DNA from: Alcaligenaceae bacterium
Lineage (GTDB): Bacteria > Pseudomonadota > Gammaproteobacteria > Burkholderiales > Burkholderiaceae_B
Reading direction: 5' to 3'
Length of the DNA: 64,000 nt
NCBI GenBank assembly: GCA_013416435.1
Contig: JACCEN010000013.1
Coordinates: 1 to 64,000, forward strand
The notes below the pieces were generated by a model. The model worked only from the letters and a program-made list of their open reading frames with translations. It had not been told where the DNA came from and searched no databases. Each line of letters begins with the position of its first letter. Position 1 is the first letter of the stretch. Positions 32,042 through 41,736 of this stretch are shown here, one piece after another. Made by a program: the position numbers and the translations under genes.

Positions 32042-32872
32042 TCAACCCGCCATGGCCGGCACCGCGTGGCCGGCCAGCCGGGGCAATACCCGCTTGGCAT
32101 TCGCGGCGGTGGCGAACACGACCTCTTCGCGGCTTACCTCCCGGACTTCCGCCAGCGACTGCGCAATTCGTCCCACCTGAGCCGGCTCGTTGCGCGCCGC
32201 CGGCTTTCCGGGACCGCCCAGCCAGGCCGGCGGAATGTCGGGCGCATCCGTTTCAAGCACCAGATCGCGCAGCGGCACCTGCCGGGCAATCCGGCGTATC
32301 TGCAGCGCCCGCGTGAACGTCATGGCGCCGCCCATGCCCAGCGCGAAGCCATGTTCGATGAACAGCTTCGCCTGTTGCAAACTGCCGTTGAAGGCGTGCG
32401 CAATGCCGCCTATCAAGGGTCTGCGCCGCAAATGCTTCAAAAGCAGGTCCTGGGAACGCCTTACGTGCAATAGCACCGGCAACCCGTAACGCTGCGCCAA
32501 GTCGAGTTGGGCGCTGTAGAAGCGCTCCTGTTTCTCGCGCATGGCATCTTCCTTGAGCGCCGGTAGGAAAAAATCCAGGCCGATTTCCCCGATGGCGATG
32601 AAGCGTGAATCTTCCAGGTTTTCCTGGATGCAGGACTCCAGGCGCTCCAGGTCGTGATCCTGAGCATGCGGCACGCAGATGGGATGTATGCCCAGCGCGT
32701 AAGTGCCGCCCTTGAAAGAATGCGCCAGCGACCGCACGGCATCGAAGTTGCCGGTGTCGATGGCGGGAATGATGATGGCACTGACTCCAGCCGCTCCGGC
32801 GCGCTCTATGACTTCCTTGCGGTCGTGCGCGAACTCTGCCGCGTCAAGGTGGCAATGCGTATCGATCAACAT
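32042..32872 (-). CDS. TatD-family metal-dependent deoxyribonuclease
   Basis: 276 residues of the TatD amidohydrolase-like barrel. Metal-site motifs are DTHCHLD (His6, His8), GEIGLDFF (Glu96), LLHVRRSQ, GGIAHAFNGS and LETDAPDIPP. TatD proteins are 3'-5' exonucleases in DNA quality control, and some family members are tRNA or peptide deacylases. It lies 12 bp downstream of lolD in a lolC-lolD-tatD order common in proteobacteria. Confidence 0.92.
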   Translation of the reverse strand: MLIDTHCHLDAAEFAHDRKEVIERAGAAGVSAIIIPAIDTGNFDAVRSLAHSFKGGTYALGIHPICVPHAQDHDLERLESCIQENLEDSRFIAIGEIGLDFFLPALKEDAMREKQERFYSAQLDLAQRYGLPVLLHVRRSQDLLLKHLRRRPLIGGIAHAFNGSLQQAKLFIEHGFALGMGGAMTFTRALQIRRIARQVPLRDLVLETDAPDIPPAWLGGPGKPAARNEPAQVGRIAQSLAEVREVSREEVVFATAANAKRVLPRLAGHAVPAMAG

Positions 32873-32884
32873 AGGACCCCTCTT

Positions 32885-33601
32885 CTAGGACAGTGGCAAC
32901 GGCGGTGTCTCGGGATCGACCAAGCGTCCTTTTTCCATGGCCAGTTGCCGATGGGCCAGCGCGGCGAGCGCCGGATCGTGGGTCACGATAGCAAATGCCG
33001 TACCGAACTCCCGGTTCACGCGCCGCAGCAGCTCGAACATGCTTTCCGCCGTGTACCGGTCCAGGTTGCCGGTCGGTTCGTCGGCCAATATGCAGCGCGG
33101 CCGCGTCACCAGGGCGCGGGCCAGTGCCACCCGCTGCCGTTCGCCGCCGGACAGTTGGCCCGGGTAATGATCGATGCGCTCGGCAAGGCCCACCTGCTCC
33201 AGCACCGCCTGGGCCTGCTCGCGCGCCGCCTTGCGGCTTTCGCGCCGCACGATCAGCGGCATGGCCACGTTGTCCAGCGCCGAGAACTCGGCGAGCAGGT
33301 GGTGGAACTGGTAGACGAAGCCCAGGTTGCGATTGCGCAACTGGCTGCGCTGCTTCTCTGACAAGCCCTTGACGGGCTCGCCATTGATGAAAACCGAGCC
33401 CGAAGTGGGGCGATCAAGCAAACCCAGGGTATGCAGCAGGGTGCTCTTGCCCGATCCGGAGGCGCCGACGATGGCCACCATTTCGCCCTGGTCAACATGC
33501 AAGCTTACGTCGCGCAACACGGGAACCTCGCGGCCGCCTTCCTGATAGGTCTTGACGAGATTGCGGGCGCTGAGCGCGTGCACTGGCAAGGAATCAGTCA
33601 T
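32885..33601 (-). CDS. lolD: Lipoprotein-releasing ABC transporter ATP-binding protein LolD
   Basis: Energises extraction of outer-membrane lipoproteins from the inner membrane. 238 residues with Walker A GASGSGKS (46-53), the Lol-type motif [23 protein letters not shown], signature [15 protein letters not shown] (from about 149) and Walker [13 protein letters not shown]. It overlaps the lolC gene by 8 bp, indicating translational coupling, and precedes tatD. Confidence 0.95.
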   Translation of the reverse strand: MTDSLPVHALSARNLVKTYQEGGREVPVLRDVSLHVDQGEMVAIVGASGSGKSTLLHTLGLLDRPTSGSVFINGEPVKGLSEKQRSQLRNRNLGFVYQFHHLLAEFSALDNVAMPLIVRRESRKAAREQAQAVLEQVGLAERIDHYPGQLSGGERQRVALARALVTRPRCILADEPTGNLDRYTAESMFELLRRVNREFGTAFAIVTHDPALAALAHRQLAMEKGRLVDPETPPLPLS

Positions 33602-34865
33602 GGCGCAATACCTCGGCGGGCTGAAGGCTGGACGCGCGCCAGCTGGGATACAAGGTTGCCAGCAGGGACAGCACCAGGGATGTCAAGGCCACGACGACGA
33701 TGTCGCTGACCTGGGGGTTGGACGGCAATTCGCTGATGAAATAGATTTGCTGGGGCAGGAATTGCACGCCCAGCATGCGTTCGATGAGCGGCACGATCAC
33801 ATCGATGTTGTAGGCGACCAGCATGCCGAAGCCCACCCCCAGCAAAGTGCCCACGACCCCGATCAACGATCCCTGCACCAGGAAGATGCGGGCGATTTCC
33901 CGCGGCGTCGCGCCTATCGTGCGCAAGATGGCAATGTCGGACCGCTTGTCCTTGACCGCCATGACCAGGGACGAAAGCAGGTTGAAGGCGGCGACCGCCA
34001 CGATCAGCGCCAGGATCAGGAACATCATGCGTTTTTCGGTCTGCACGGCGGCAAACCAGGTGCGGTTGTTCTGCGTCCAGTCCTGCGCATGGACATAAGG
34101 CGGAAGCAGCCCGCCCAACTCGCGCGCGACAAGAGGCGCCTGCTGCATGTCTGTAATGCGCAGACGCACGCCGCTCGAGCCGCTGTCGCGAAAAACTTTC
34201 GCGGCGTCTTCGACATCGATGAAGGCAAGCGAGGCATCGTATTCGTAATAGCCCGAGGAAAAAATGCCGCCTACCGTGAACTGGCGCATGCGCGGCGTGA
34301 ATCCGGCCGGCGATATCGAGCCTTGCGGCGCCAGAAGCAGCACGGTGTCGCCCACGCCGACGCCCAGGCTGGCCGCAAGCTGGTTGCCCAGCACCACCGA
34401 GAACCCTCCGGGCTTGAGCGCGTCAAGGCGGCCCGAGACCATCTGGCCGGCAATGTCGGACACGGCCCCTTCGGCCGCTGGATCGATGCCGCGCACCTGC
34501 ACGCCGGCCAAGGTTTCCCCACGCACGATCATGCCTTGCGCCGCCACGAACGGCGCGGTACCGCGGACCGCCGGATTCTTGGAGGCGATGTCCGCGATCT
34601 GGCGCCATTGTGACAAGGCATCGTCGGCCGACACCCTGGGCACATAGAGCTCTATGTGAGGCAGCACCGACAGCATGCGGTCCCGAACCTGGGTCTGGAA
34701 CCCGTTCATGACCGACAACACGACGATGAGCGCCGCAACGCCCAATGCTATGCCCGCCATGGAACTGGCCGCGATGAACGACACGAAGCGGTCGCCGCGC
34801 CCTCCTCGCCGCCTGGACCGCGCCAGGCCTGCGTACCGGGCCCCTATCCACCATTCATAAGACAT
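33594..34865 (-). CDS. lolC: Lipoprotein-releasing ABC transporter permease LolC/LolE
   Basis: 423 residues with one N-terminal membrane segment after [17 protein letters not shown], a large periplasmic MacB-type core domain (about 50-275) and three C-terminal segments of the FtsX type ([31 protein letters not shown]). There is one permease gene and one ATPase gene here, so the complex may use a single permease type (LolF-like homodimer). Only 40 bp separate it from the divergent RpfE-like gene. Confidence 0.93.
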   Translation of the reverse strand: MSYEWWIGARYAGLARSRRRGGRGDRFVSFIAASSMAGIALGVAALIVVLSVMNGFQTQVRDRMLSVLPHIELYVPRVSADDALSQWRQIADIASKNPAVRGTAPFVAAQGMIVRGETLAGVQVRGIDPAAEGAVSDIAGQMVSGRLDALKPGGFSVVLGNQLAASLGVGVGDTVLLLAPQGSISPAGFTPRMRQFTVGGIFSSGYYEYDASLAFIDVEDAAKVFRDSGSSGVRLRITDMQQAPLVARELGGLLPPYVHAQDWTQNNRTWFAAVQTEKRMMFLILALIVAVAAFNLLSSLVMAVKDKRSDIAILRTIGATPREIARIFLVQGSLIGVVGTLLGVGFGMLVAYNIDVIVPLIERMLGVQFLPQQIYFISELPSNPQVSDIVVVALTSLVLSLLATLYPSWRASSLQPAEVLRHD

Positions 34866-34905
34866 TATTCAAGCCACCGTTTCCCATTAACACTACAATT
34901 CAGGA

Positions 34906-35850
34906 ATGCGAATCGTACTACCAGGCGCTCTGCCGGATCCGCGCGAAGCGCGCGAACTGATCCCATATCTTCAAAAAACCGCCCCTACCCTGTTCGGATG
35001 GCTGGAACATGCTCAGGCTCGCATCCTGGACGCCGATCCCGCCGGAACAGGCTGCACGCCGTTCGAGTACTGGCAGTTGCGGGCCCGCGGCTTCGAGCCG
35101 GAAGATGGACAGAATTTTGCCACAGGGCTCGGCCCCATGCGGGCATCGGCGTTGCAAAATGCTTCTGTCGCGCCCGACGACGCGGTGTGGCTGGCCGAAC
35201 TGGTGCATGTCTCGCCGTCGCGCGACGGTGCGGCGCTGCTGCCTGCCCGTGAATTGTCCATCACTCATGAACAAAGTGTAGCCTTGTTCGCTTCCGTGCG
35301 CGAAAGCTTCGCCGACGCCGGTTTCATGCTGCACGAGACGGACGGCGATTTCTGGCGTGTGGAATTGCCTGATTCGTTCAGGCCGCAGTGTGCAAGCCCG
35401 GTCCTGGTCAGCCTGACGTCGGTGAATGACTGGTGGCCGCAAGGCATGGACGCGCGCCCATGGCGCAAGCTCGTCAACGAAGTGCAGATGCTGTGGTTCG
35501 ATCATCCGGTCAATCAGCAACGCTACCAGCAAGGGCTGCTGCCGGTGAACAGCCTGTGGCTGTACGGAGGCGGCCGGCCCGAGCAGCTTCGCTCGGCGCC
35601 ATCCGACGTCCAGGTGCACGGCACGCTGCTGGCCGCGTCCGTCGCACAAGACTGGGCAGGCTGGATCGCAGCGCTGGGCGAGCTCGAAGCCGGCGTTTTC
35701 CTGCCGCTGGCCCGTCACGAAACGCCAAAGCTGGTGCTGACCGGCAGAACCCGGCTGGTCGAACTCGAGACCGCCCGATGGAACAAATGGAAACAATGGC
35801 TGCCCGGCAGCCGCGAAGCATGGAGAAAATGGTGGTCACCCCCCAACTGA
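34906..35850 (+). CDS. Conserved protein of the RpfE / phosphoglycerate-mutase-like group
   Basis: 314 residues, soluble, no signal peptide. The N-terminal pattern MRIVLPGALPDPREARELIPYL, with TPFEYWQLRARGF and MLWFDHPVNQQRYQQGLLPVNSLWLYGGG, identifies a conserved beta/gammaproteobacterial family encoded next to recJ, which includes Xanthomonas RpfE and is sometimes annotated as phosphoglycerate mutase. Catalytic evidence for a mutase is not visible. Its last codons overlap the recJ start, so translation is probably coupled. Function unknown. Confidence 0.8.
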   Translation: MRIVLPGALPDPREARELIPYLQKTAPTLFGWLEHAQARILDADPAGTGCTPFEYWQLRARGFEPEDGQNFATGLGPMRASALQNASVAPDDAVWLAELVHVSPSRDGAALLPARELSITHEQSVALFASVRESFADAGFMLHETDGDFWRVELPDSFRPQCASPVLVSLTSVNDWWPQGMDARPWRKLVNEVQMLWFDHPVNQQRYQQGLLPVNSLWLYGGGRPEQLRSAPSDVQVHGTLLAASVAQDWAGWIAALGELEAGVFLPLARHETPKLVLTGRTRLVELETARWNKWKQWLPGSREAWRKWWSPPN

Positions 35851-37538
35851 GTACCCGGACGGTCAATCACGCGGCCGCCAAAGCGCTTGAAGAGGCAGGC
35901 GTACATCCCCTGCTCTCTCGCCTGTGGGCGGCGCGCGGGGTCGAATGCGCGGAAGATCTTTTACTGAATTGGGCCGCGATGATACCGCCGGGCCGCCTTA
36001 CCCAGGCCGAGCATGCGGCCAAGGTACTGGCCGATGCCATCCAGGCACAGAAGAAACTGCTCATCATTGCCGACTACGACTGCGATGGCGCCACGGCCTG
36101 CGCCGTGGGCCTGCGTGCCCTGCGCGGCATGGGTGCCCGCGTGGATTTCCTGGTACCGAACCGGTTCGAAACCGGCTACGGGCTTTCGCCCGCCGTGGTC
36201 GAACTGGCCGTCCAGCATCCGTCGGGCAAGCCGGACATGCTGATCACGGTGGACAACGGCATCGCCAGCGTGGATGGCGTGGATGCGGCCCGTGACGCCG
36301 GCATGGACGTCGTGATCACGGATCACCACCTGCCCGGAGACGAATTGCCGCGGGCGCTGGCCATCGTCAATCCCAATCAGCCCGGCTGCGGTTTTCCTTC
36401 CAAGAACCTGGCCGGCGTGGGCGTGATTTTCTACCTGATGCTGGCCCTGCGTTCCGAATTGCGCCGGCGCGAGGTCTTCCCATCGGACGGCGGGCCGCGC
36501 CTGGATCAATTGGCCGACCTGGTGGCCCTGGGCACGGTGGCCGACGTGGTGAAGCTGGACGCCAATAATCGCCTGCTGGTCACGCAGGGGCTGCAGAAGA
36601 TGCGCGGCGGCCGCATGCAGGCGGGCATTCGCGCCCTGTTCGCCGTCGCGGGACGCGAGCCCCGGCAGGCCAACGGCTTCGACCTGGGCTTCGCCATCGG
36701 TCCTCGCATCAATGCCGCCGGCCGCCTGGCCGACATGAGCCTGGGCATCCATTGCCTGACCACGGACGACGAGTCCCTGGCGCTGCGGCTCGCGCGCGAA
36801 CTGGACGCCATGAACCATGAACGGCGCGGCATCGAGGCGACCATGCGCGAAGAAGCCCTGGCCTCCCTGGAGGCCGCCTCGCCGACCGTCGGCGCAAGCG
36901 TGTGCGTCTATCATCCCGATTGGCATCAAGGGGTGGTGGGACTGGTGGCATCCCGCCTGAAGGAAACATACTGGCGCCCCACGCTCGCCTTCGCGCGCTC
37001 GGACACCGGCGAACTGCGCGGATCGGGCCGTTCCATCCCGGACGTACACCTGCGCGACGTGCTGGATCTCGTGTCGAAGCGGCATCCGGGCACCATCTTG
37101 AAATTCGGCGGCCACGCCATGGCCGCGGGCCTGACCCTGCGCGAAGAAGCCTATGCGCTGTTCACGCAAGGATTCGATCAGGCCGTACGCGAACTGAGCG
37201 GCAAAAGCAGCTTCGATCCGGTCATCGAAACCGACGGGTCGCTGGAAACAGGCTACGCCAATGCCGACGTGGCCGGACTGCTCCAGCAACAAGTCTGGGG
37301 CGCCGGCTTCCCGCCGCCCATCTTCCGCGATACCTTCTACGTCAGGCAGCAACGCCTGCTGAAGGACAAGCATCTGAAGCTCAGCCTGGAACGCGGCCAC
37401 CAGCGCTTCGATGCAATCTGGTTCAATCGCGCCGAAATGCTGCCCGAAACCGTCGACGCCGCCTATCGGCTCGACCAGAACGTGTGGAACGGAACGGTGT
37501 CGGCGCAATTGATCATCGAATACGCCTGCGGGGCCTAG
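35829..37538 (+). CDS. recJ: Single-stranded-DNA-specific exonuclease RecJ
   Basis: 5'-3' exonuclease on single-stranded DNA in recombination and repair. 569 residues from ATG at 35829; an ATG at 35820 is also possible, and both lie inside the upstream gene. DHH motifs ADYDCDG (81-87), VDNGIAS and ITDHHLPGDE (DHH 165-167) are present, as is GPRINAAGRLADMS. The DHHA1 domain carries LKFGGHAMAAGLTL, followed by the OB domain. Repeat cluster B begins 17 bp after its stop codon. Confidence 0.96.
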   Translation: MVVTPQLSTRTVNHAAAKALEEAGVHPLLSRLWAARGVECAEDLLLNWAAMIPPGRLTQAEHAAKVLADAIQAQKKLLIIADYDCDGATACAVGLRALRGMGARVDFLVPNRFETGYGLSPAVVELAVQHPSGKPDMLITVDNGIASVDGVDAARDAGMDVVITDHHLPGDELPRALAIVNPNQPGCGFPSKNLAGVGVIFYLMLALRSELRRREVFPSDGGPRLDQLADLVALGTVADVVKLDANNRLLVTQGLQKMRGGRMQAGIRALFAVAGREPRQANGFDLGFAIGPRINAAGRLADMSLGIHCLTTDDESLALRLARELDAMNHERRGIEATMREEALASLEAASPTVGASVCVYHPDWHQGVVGLVASRLKETYWRPTLAFARSDTGELRGSGRSIPDVHLRDVLDLVSKRHPGTILKFGGHAMAAGLTLREEAYALFTQGFDQAVRELSGKSSFDPVIETDGSLETGYANADVAGLLQQQVWGAGFPPPIFRDTFYVRQQRLLKDKHLKLSLERGHQRFDAIWFNRAEMLPETVDAAYRLDQNVWNGTVSAQLIIEYACGA

Positions 37539-37554
37539 CCTGTGCAGGGGACAT

Positions 37555-37657
37555 GGGGTCAGACCCCGTACGGGGTCTGACCCCTTGGCAAGAATCATGG
37601 AGTCGGACCCCTTGGCGCAAGAATCATGGGGTCAGACCCCGTACGGGGTCTGACCCC
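37555..37657. repeat. Palindromic repeat cluster B (5 units, 1 degenerate)
   Basis: Units lie at 37555 and 37572 (pair with GTAC spacer), a decayed unit at 37599 (GGAGTCGGACCCC), and 37628 and 37645 (second pair). The text TTGGC(G)CAAGAATCATGG is repeated before the second and third parts, showing local duplication. The EamA gene on the minus strand reads through the second pair and stops just beyond it. Confidence 0.93.
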
Positions 37658-38619
37658 TCAGGCGCAGGCAGGGTCGCCAGCAGCAAGCCCGCCAGCGCCA
37701 TCGCGAACGCCAGCAACTGCATGGTGCTGAATGTCTCGCCCAGCACCGCCACGCCCACCAAGGCGGCGCCGACGGGCAGCATGACGGTGAAGACACCGGC
37801 CCGCGAAGCGGGAACCGACTTCAGTCCGGTCATCCACAGCCATACCGTCCATACGCTGGCAGCCAGCCCATAGAACAGCAGCGACAGCCACATCGTCAAG
37901 GGAACAGCGAAGAAATCGAAGCTAGCGGCCGCATACAGGCCCAAGGGCGTCATCAGCACGAATCCCCATAGATTGATGACGGCGCTGATGCGCTTCGGCC
38001 CCATCACCGCCGTCAGCCGCTTGCCGATGACGGCGTACGACGCTTCGCAGAGCACGGCACCGAAGATCAGCAGGTTGCCCAGCCAGGCCAGGTCGTCGGA
38101 TTTCGCGGAAGCCGGCAACGAAGCGCCGCCGGGCTGCCCTTGTGCGAGGGAAAGTATCAGCATGCCGAGCCCTCCGAAGACAACGGCGGTCCATATCCGC
38201 CAGCCGATGCGTTCCTTGAGGAAGATCCAGCTCAGCAGCGCCACGGCGGCCGGGATGAAAGACAGTATGACGCCGGCGGAAACCACGGAGGTCAGACTGA
38301 CACCGGCCAGCATGCACAAGGTGAACAGGAAATTGCCAAGGAAGGATTCCAGAAAAATCAGCCATCGCGTGCGCAACGCGAGTGCAGGCTCGTGGGCCGG
38401 CTTCCGTATCCAGCGCAGCATGGCCACGCCGCCGATGCCAAAGCGAAGCCAACCCAGCAGAAATACCGGAAACACGGCCGCGAGGGGTTTGCTGAGCGCC
38501 ACGTAGGCTCCTACCAGCGACATGCTGAGCGCCAGGCAGCCGTAGGCGGCCAGACGGGTTGCGGGAACGGACTGATGCTTTAGCAACGTGTTTTTTCCAA
38601 AAATATCATAAGCGTACAA
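37624..38619 (-). CDS. EamA/DMT-family transporter with a repeat-encoded tail
   Basis: 331 residues with ten predicted membrane helices in two EamA halves (halves begin near [20 protein letters not shown] and [20 protein letters not shown]). The substrate is unknown; relatives export amino acids or metabolites. The start is a TTG at 38619, and later starts near LLKHQSV are possible. The last ten residues, [10 protein letters not shown], are translated from a palindromic repeat pair, with the stop TGA immediately after it. Confidence 0.85.
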   Translation of the reverse strand: MYAYDIFGKNTLLKHQSVPATRLAAYGCLALSMSLVGAYVALSKPLAAVFPVFLLGWLRFGIGGVAMLRWIRKPAHEPALALRTRWLIFLESFLGNFLFTLCMLAGVSLTSVVSAGVILSFIPAAVALLSWIFLKERIGWRIWTAVVFGGLGMLILSLAQGQPGGASLPASAKSDDLAWLGNLLIFGAVLCEASYAVIGKRLTAVMGPKRISAVINLWGFVLMTPLGLYAAASFDFFAVPLTMWLSLLFYGLAASVWTVWLWMTGLKSVPASRAGVFTVMLPVGAALVGVAVLGETFSTMQLLAFAMALAGLLLATLPAPEGSDPVRGLTP

Positions 38620-38820
38620 TACGAATCGACCGCCATCGCACCGGTCCTACACGGACCGCGTCCCCGGCCGGCGCATGATCTGCGCGGCACCGGCAGACAG
38701 CACGACACCCCGCTGTTGCTTGCCACACGGCGGCCTATCAAGGCAGCCGCCTTCGTGCCAGGCGCGCACCCGCCAGCGTGCCGCCATGCTCTCCGCAATA
38801 TACCAACCAAGGACTCTGTC

Positions 38821-39789
38821 ATGCAGGCCATCGCCCGCTTGAGCAGCTTCGTCGGCAAGACTTTTGCCGTCTGGGTGCTCCTGTTCGCCATTCTCGCCTT
38901 TTTCTCGCCCGACCATTTTCGCTGGATCGCTCCCTACATCGTGCCTCTGCTCGGCATCATCATGTTCGGCATGGGCCTGACCTTGTCCAAGAACGATTTC
39001 GCCGAAGTGTTCAAGCGGCCCGGCACCGTCATGATCGGCGTGCTCGGACAGTTCGTCATCATGCCGGGCCTGGCCTGGCTGCTCAGCACCGCCTTGCAGC
39101 TGCCTCCCGAGATCGCCGTGGGCGTCATACTGGTGGGATGCTGCCCCGGCGGCACGGCATCCAATGTCATGGCTTTCCTGGCTCGCGGAGACGTGGCCCT
39201 TTCGGTGGCCATCACGTCGGTCACCACGTTGCTGGCGCCCGTGGTGACGCCGGCGCTCATCTATCTGCTGGCAAGCCAGTGGCTGGAAGTGAGCGCGCCA
39301 GCGATGTTCTGGTCCATCGTCCAGGTCGTGGTGCTGCCCATCATCCTGGGGCTGATCGCCCAGTCGCTACTGAAAGAGAAGGTCAAGGCCTGCGTCGACG
39401 TGCTGCCGCTGGTGTCGGTGATCGCCATCGTGGCGATCGTGGCCGCCGTGGTCGCAGGCAGCCAGCAGAAGATCGCCACCAGCGGATTGCTGATCTTCAC
39501 CGTGGTGGTGCTGCACAATGGCCTGGGGCTGCTGCTGGGCTACTGGCTGGCCAAGCTGTCCGGCTTGAGCGTCGCCCAGCGCAAGACATTGTCGATCGAA
39601 GTGGGCATGCAAAACTCGGGACTGGGCGTGGCGCTGGCCTCCGCTCACTTCTCGCCCTTGGCGGCGGTGCCCAGCGCCATCTTCAGCGTCTGGCACAATA
39701 TCTCGGGTCCGTTGGTCGCTACGCTCTTCCAGCGCTTCAAGAACGAGCCCGGTAAAGCCGCGACGGGCAGAGCCGCCGCCGCGGAATGA
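38821..39789 (+). CDS. Bile acid:sodium symporter (BASS) family transporter, PanS-like
   Basis: 322 residues from ATG at 38821. Nine to ten hydrophobic segments and the BASS signatures [47 protein letters not shown] and [13 protein letters not shown] match the bacterial YocS/PanS group, which takes up pantothenate or other organic anions with sodium. Substrate not inferable from context. Divergent from the EamA gene across a 201-bp gap in which no further gene was seen. Confidence 0.88.
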   Translation: MQAIARLSSFVGKTFAVWVLLFAILAFFSPDHFRWIAPYIVPLLGIIMFGMGLTLSKNDFAEVFKRPGTVMIGVLGQFVIMPGLAWLLSTALQLPPEIAVGVILVGCCPGGTASNVMAFLARGDVALSVAITSVTTLLAPVVTPALIYLLASQWLEVSAPAMFWSIVQVVVLPIILGLIAQSLLKEKVKACVDVLPLVSVIAIVAIVAAVVAGSQQKIATSGLLIFTVVVLHNGLGLLLGYWLAKLSGLSVAQRKTLSIEVGMQNSGLGVALASAHFSPLAAVPSAIFSVWHNISGPLVATLFQRFKNEPGKAATGRAAAAE

Positions 39790-39805
39790 AGCCGATGTGC
39801 GCGGG

Positions 39806-40753
39806 TCAGGCGCCGGCCTGCGCCTGAGATGCGCACATTTCTCCGGAGGCCATCGCCTTGCGGCCGGCCTCTTCAACTTCTTCCAGGCTCAAGTCCTTGA
39901 TATGGCTGGCGATGGACCAGCGATGGCCGTAAGGATCCTCGTACATTCCGTAGCGGTCGCCCCAGAACATGTCCTGGACGGGAAGCACGGCCGTTGCCCC
40001 CGCCTCTTCCAGTTTCTTCGCCTGTGCGTCCACATCGCGAACATAGAGGTGGATGCTGACCGGCGTGCCTTTAAGCTGCTTGGGGCCCATCGCGCCCCAT
40101 TCAGGGGTTTCGTCCACCAGGAAGACGGTGGCGTCGCCGATGCGCAGGCAGGCGTGGGCAATCTTCCCACCCGGGGCGTGCAGCCTGCCTTCCTCCATGG
40201 CTCCGAAGGCTTTCTTGTAGAATTCGATGGCGCCGGCCGCATCCTGGCACACCAGATGCGGCGTGATGGTGTTCATGCCCGACGGTATCGGGCGCACCGC
40301 GTCGTTGCCCTCTGGCTGAAGGTCGAACATCGCCTTCCACGACTTCATATCGAAAGGCGCCGAGAAATGCTCATGCTCGATCAGCCATCTGTCGCCTTCG
40401 CGGCGATAGACCGAAGTCATGCGCATCCATGAGGCCTGTTCTTTGCCCTGCTCATCGATCATCCCGCAGCGGATCAGCCCATAGGCGGTGGCAAAGTCGC
40501 CCGCGACATGTATGACCGGGTCGCGCAGTTGAAAGACCATGGGGCCCGGGCACATTTCCATGCACGCTTTCCAGTGTTCTCCGTAAGCCCGCGCACCTTT
40601 GAACTGCAAGGCCTGGACGGCGTCGAACGCCAGCACGTCGTCGGCGTAGTGCGCCATGATGGCCGGAACGTCCGACCTGCCGACGGCATCCGCCCAGGCT
40701 TTTATGGTCCGCTCAACGCCAGCGCGCGCGGTGTTGATATCTGTTTCCTGCAT
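39806..40753 (-). CDS. SnoaL-like / VOC (PhnB-type) fusion protein
   Basis: 315 residues. Residues about 8-135 form a SnoaL/DUF4440-type fold (VERTIKAWADAVGRSDVPAIMAHYADDVLAFD, SVYRREGDRWLIEHEHFSAPFD). Residues about 158-290 form a glyoxalase/VOC domain of PhnB type (NTITPHLVCQDAAGAIEFYKKAFGA, ending YGMYEDPYGHRWSIASHIKDLS). The two domains are usually separate genes; the fusion suggests one enzyme or binding protein for a small, possibly toxic, organic compound. Divergent from an HxlR regulator that likely controls it. Function unknown. Confidence 0.87.
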   Translation of the reverse strand: MQETDINTARAGVERTIKAWADAVGRSDVPAIMAHYADDVLAFDAVQALQFKGARAYGEHWKACMEMCPGPMVFQLRDPVIHVAGDFATAYGLIRCGMIDEQGKEQASWMRMTSVYRREGDRWLIEHEHFSAPFDMKSWKAMFDLQPEGNDAVRPIPSGMNTITPHLVCQDAAGAIEFYKKAFGAMEEGRLHAPGGKIAHACLRIGDATVFLVDETPEWGAMGPKQLKGTPVSIHLYVRDVDAQAKKLEEAGATAVLPVQDMFWGDRYGMYEDPYGHRWSIASHIKDLSLEEVEEAGRKAMASGEMCASQAQAGA

Positions 40754-40779
40754 CGTTGTCTCCCATCGTTGATAAGAAA

Positions 40780-40797
40780 AAGGGTGCGTGCACCCTT
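40780..40797. promoter_or_regulatory. Palindrome AAGGGTGC-GT-GCACCCTT, likely HxlR operator
   Basis: Perfect 8-bp arms around GT in the 125-bp divergent region between the SnoaL-VOC gene and the HxlR gene. Two copies of TGATATCA (40797-40804 and 40856-40863) flank the rest of the AT-rich promoter area. One of these elements is probably the HxlR site; the long palindrome is the stronger candidate. Confidence 0.55.
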
Positions 40798-40878
40798 GAT
40801 ATCAATTTACCATTACTTAGTCCTAATAAACAACCAACTGAAATTAATTCAGGAGTGATATCAGGTATACTGTTACGT

Positions 40879-41565
40879 ATGGCAATAAAACGAAGCTACT
40901 CGGATGGCTGCGCCGCGGCGCATGCACTGGATCTCGTCGGCGAACGCTGGGCGCTGCTCATCGTGCGCGAGCTATTGCTGGGTCCCAAGCGATTCACGGA
41001 CCTTCGCGCCGGCTTGGCAGGCATCAGCCCCAATGTATTGACCCAACGGCTCGGTGAACTGGAATCCGCTTTCGTGCTCCGGCGCCGCAGGCTTCCTCCT
41101 CCCGCCAGCGCCTGGGCCTACGAGCTGACGGATTGGGGGCGCGAACTCGAGCCTCCAATCCTGGAGCTGGTACGCTGGGGGCTGCGGTCGCCGGCTTTCA
41201 TCCGCGGCGCTCCGCTGGGTATAGATCCCTTGGTGCTTTCGTTCAAGGCCCTGGCCGATCCGCAAGCGCTTGCCGGATGCGAGCTGCGTCTTCAAATGCG
41301 GTTCGACACCCAGGTTTTCAGTGTGCAAGCAAGTGGCGGCGCGCTGAACGTCCGCCGGGGCGAGGACCAACATGCCCAGGTCAGCGTCGCGAGCGATACG
41401 CAGACCATGCTGCGCCTGGCATACGGCAAGGGGAGCCTGCAAGAGGCGCTGCGCGCCGGCACGATTTCTCTGTCGGGGGATGCCGCGGTGCTTCAGGGCT
41501 TCTTTGATCTGTTCTTGCTGCCCGGGCCAGGGGTCGGACCCCATACGGGGTCCGACCCCGTTTAG
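40879..41565 (+). CDS. HxlR-family regulator with C-terminal SCP2-like domain
   Basis: About 228 residues from ATG at 40879 (MAIKRSYSDGCAAAHALDLVG). The HxlR winged helix covers about 8-110 (ERWALLIVRELLLGPKRFTDLRAGLAGISPNVLTQRLGELES). An SCP2 / sterol-carrier-like domain occupies about 125-215 (RFDTQVFSVQASGGALNVRRGEDQHAQVSV, LSGDAAVLQGFFDLF) and may bind a hydrophobic inducer. The last residues GVGPHTGSDPV come from repeat cluster C. Divergent from the SnoaL-VOC gene, its likely target. Confidence 0.87.
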   Translation: MAIKRSYSDGCAAAHALDLVGERWALLIVRELLLGPKRFTDLRAGLAGISPNVLTQRLGELESAFVLRRRRLPPPASAWAYELTDWGRELEPPILELVRWGLRSPAFIRGAPLGIDPLVLSFKALADPQALAGCELRLQMRFDTQVFSVQASGGALNVRRGEDQHAQVSVASDTQTMLRLAYGKGSLQEALRAGTISLSGDAAVLQGFFDLFLLPGPGVGPHTGSDPV

Positions 41566-41730
41566 TCCCGACCGCCGCTTGGATGTGGGGTCAGACCCCA
41601 TGCGGGGTCCGACCCCGTTTAGTCCCGACCGCCGCTTGAATGTGGGGTCAGACCCCGCACGGGGTCTGACCCCATTTACTGCCGCACGCTGACTGGATCA
41701 GGGGTCAGACCCCGTATGGGGTCTGACCCC
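41530..41730. repeat. Palindromic repeat cluster C (8 units, with a 57-bp tandem duplication)
   Basis: Units lie at 41530, 41547, 41587, 41604, 41644, 41661, 41701 and 41718: four head-to-head pairs. A segment of about 50 bp containing TTTAGTCCCGACCGCCGCTT is tandemly repeated with a 57-bp period (from 41550 and 41607), differing at one position. Several units have GTCGGAC or GTCCGAC instead of GTCAGAC / GTCTGAC. The HxlR gene ends inside it; the EamA gene on the other strand ends at its far edge. Confidence 0.93.
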
Positions 41731-41736
41731 ACAGAT

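Noticed and set aside
35433-35828. N-terminal extension of recJ to the first in-frame ATG
   Set aside because: The extra 130 codons are the out-of-frame reading of the RpfE-like gene (Arg/Ala/Gly-rich, no similarity). RecJ family proteins start near MVVTPQLSTRTV.
41530-41730. Repeat pairs as ordinary Rho-independent terminators
   Set aside because: They lack U-tracts, occur in multiples, extend into coding sequences and also occur in a divergent promoter region (cluster D) and upstream of a gene, which does not fit simple terminators. Some may still end transcripts.
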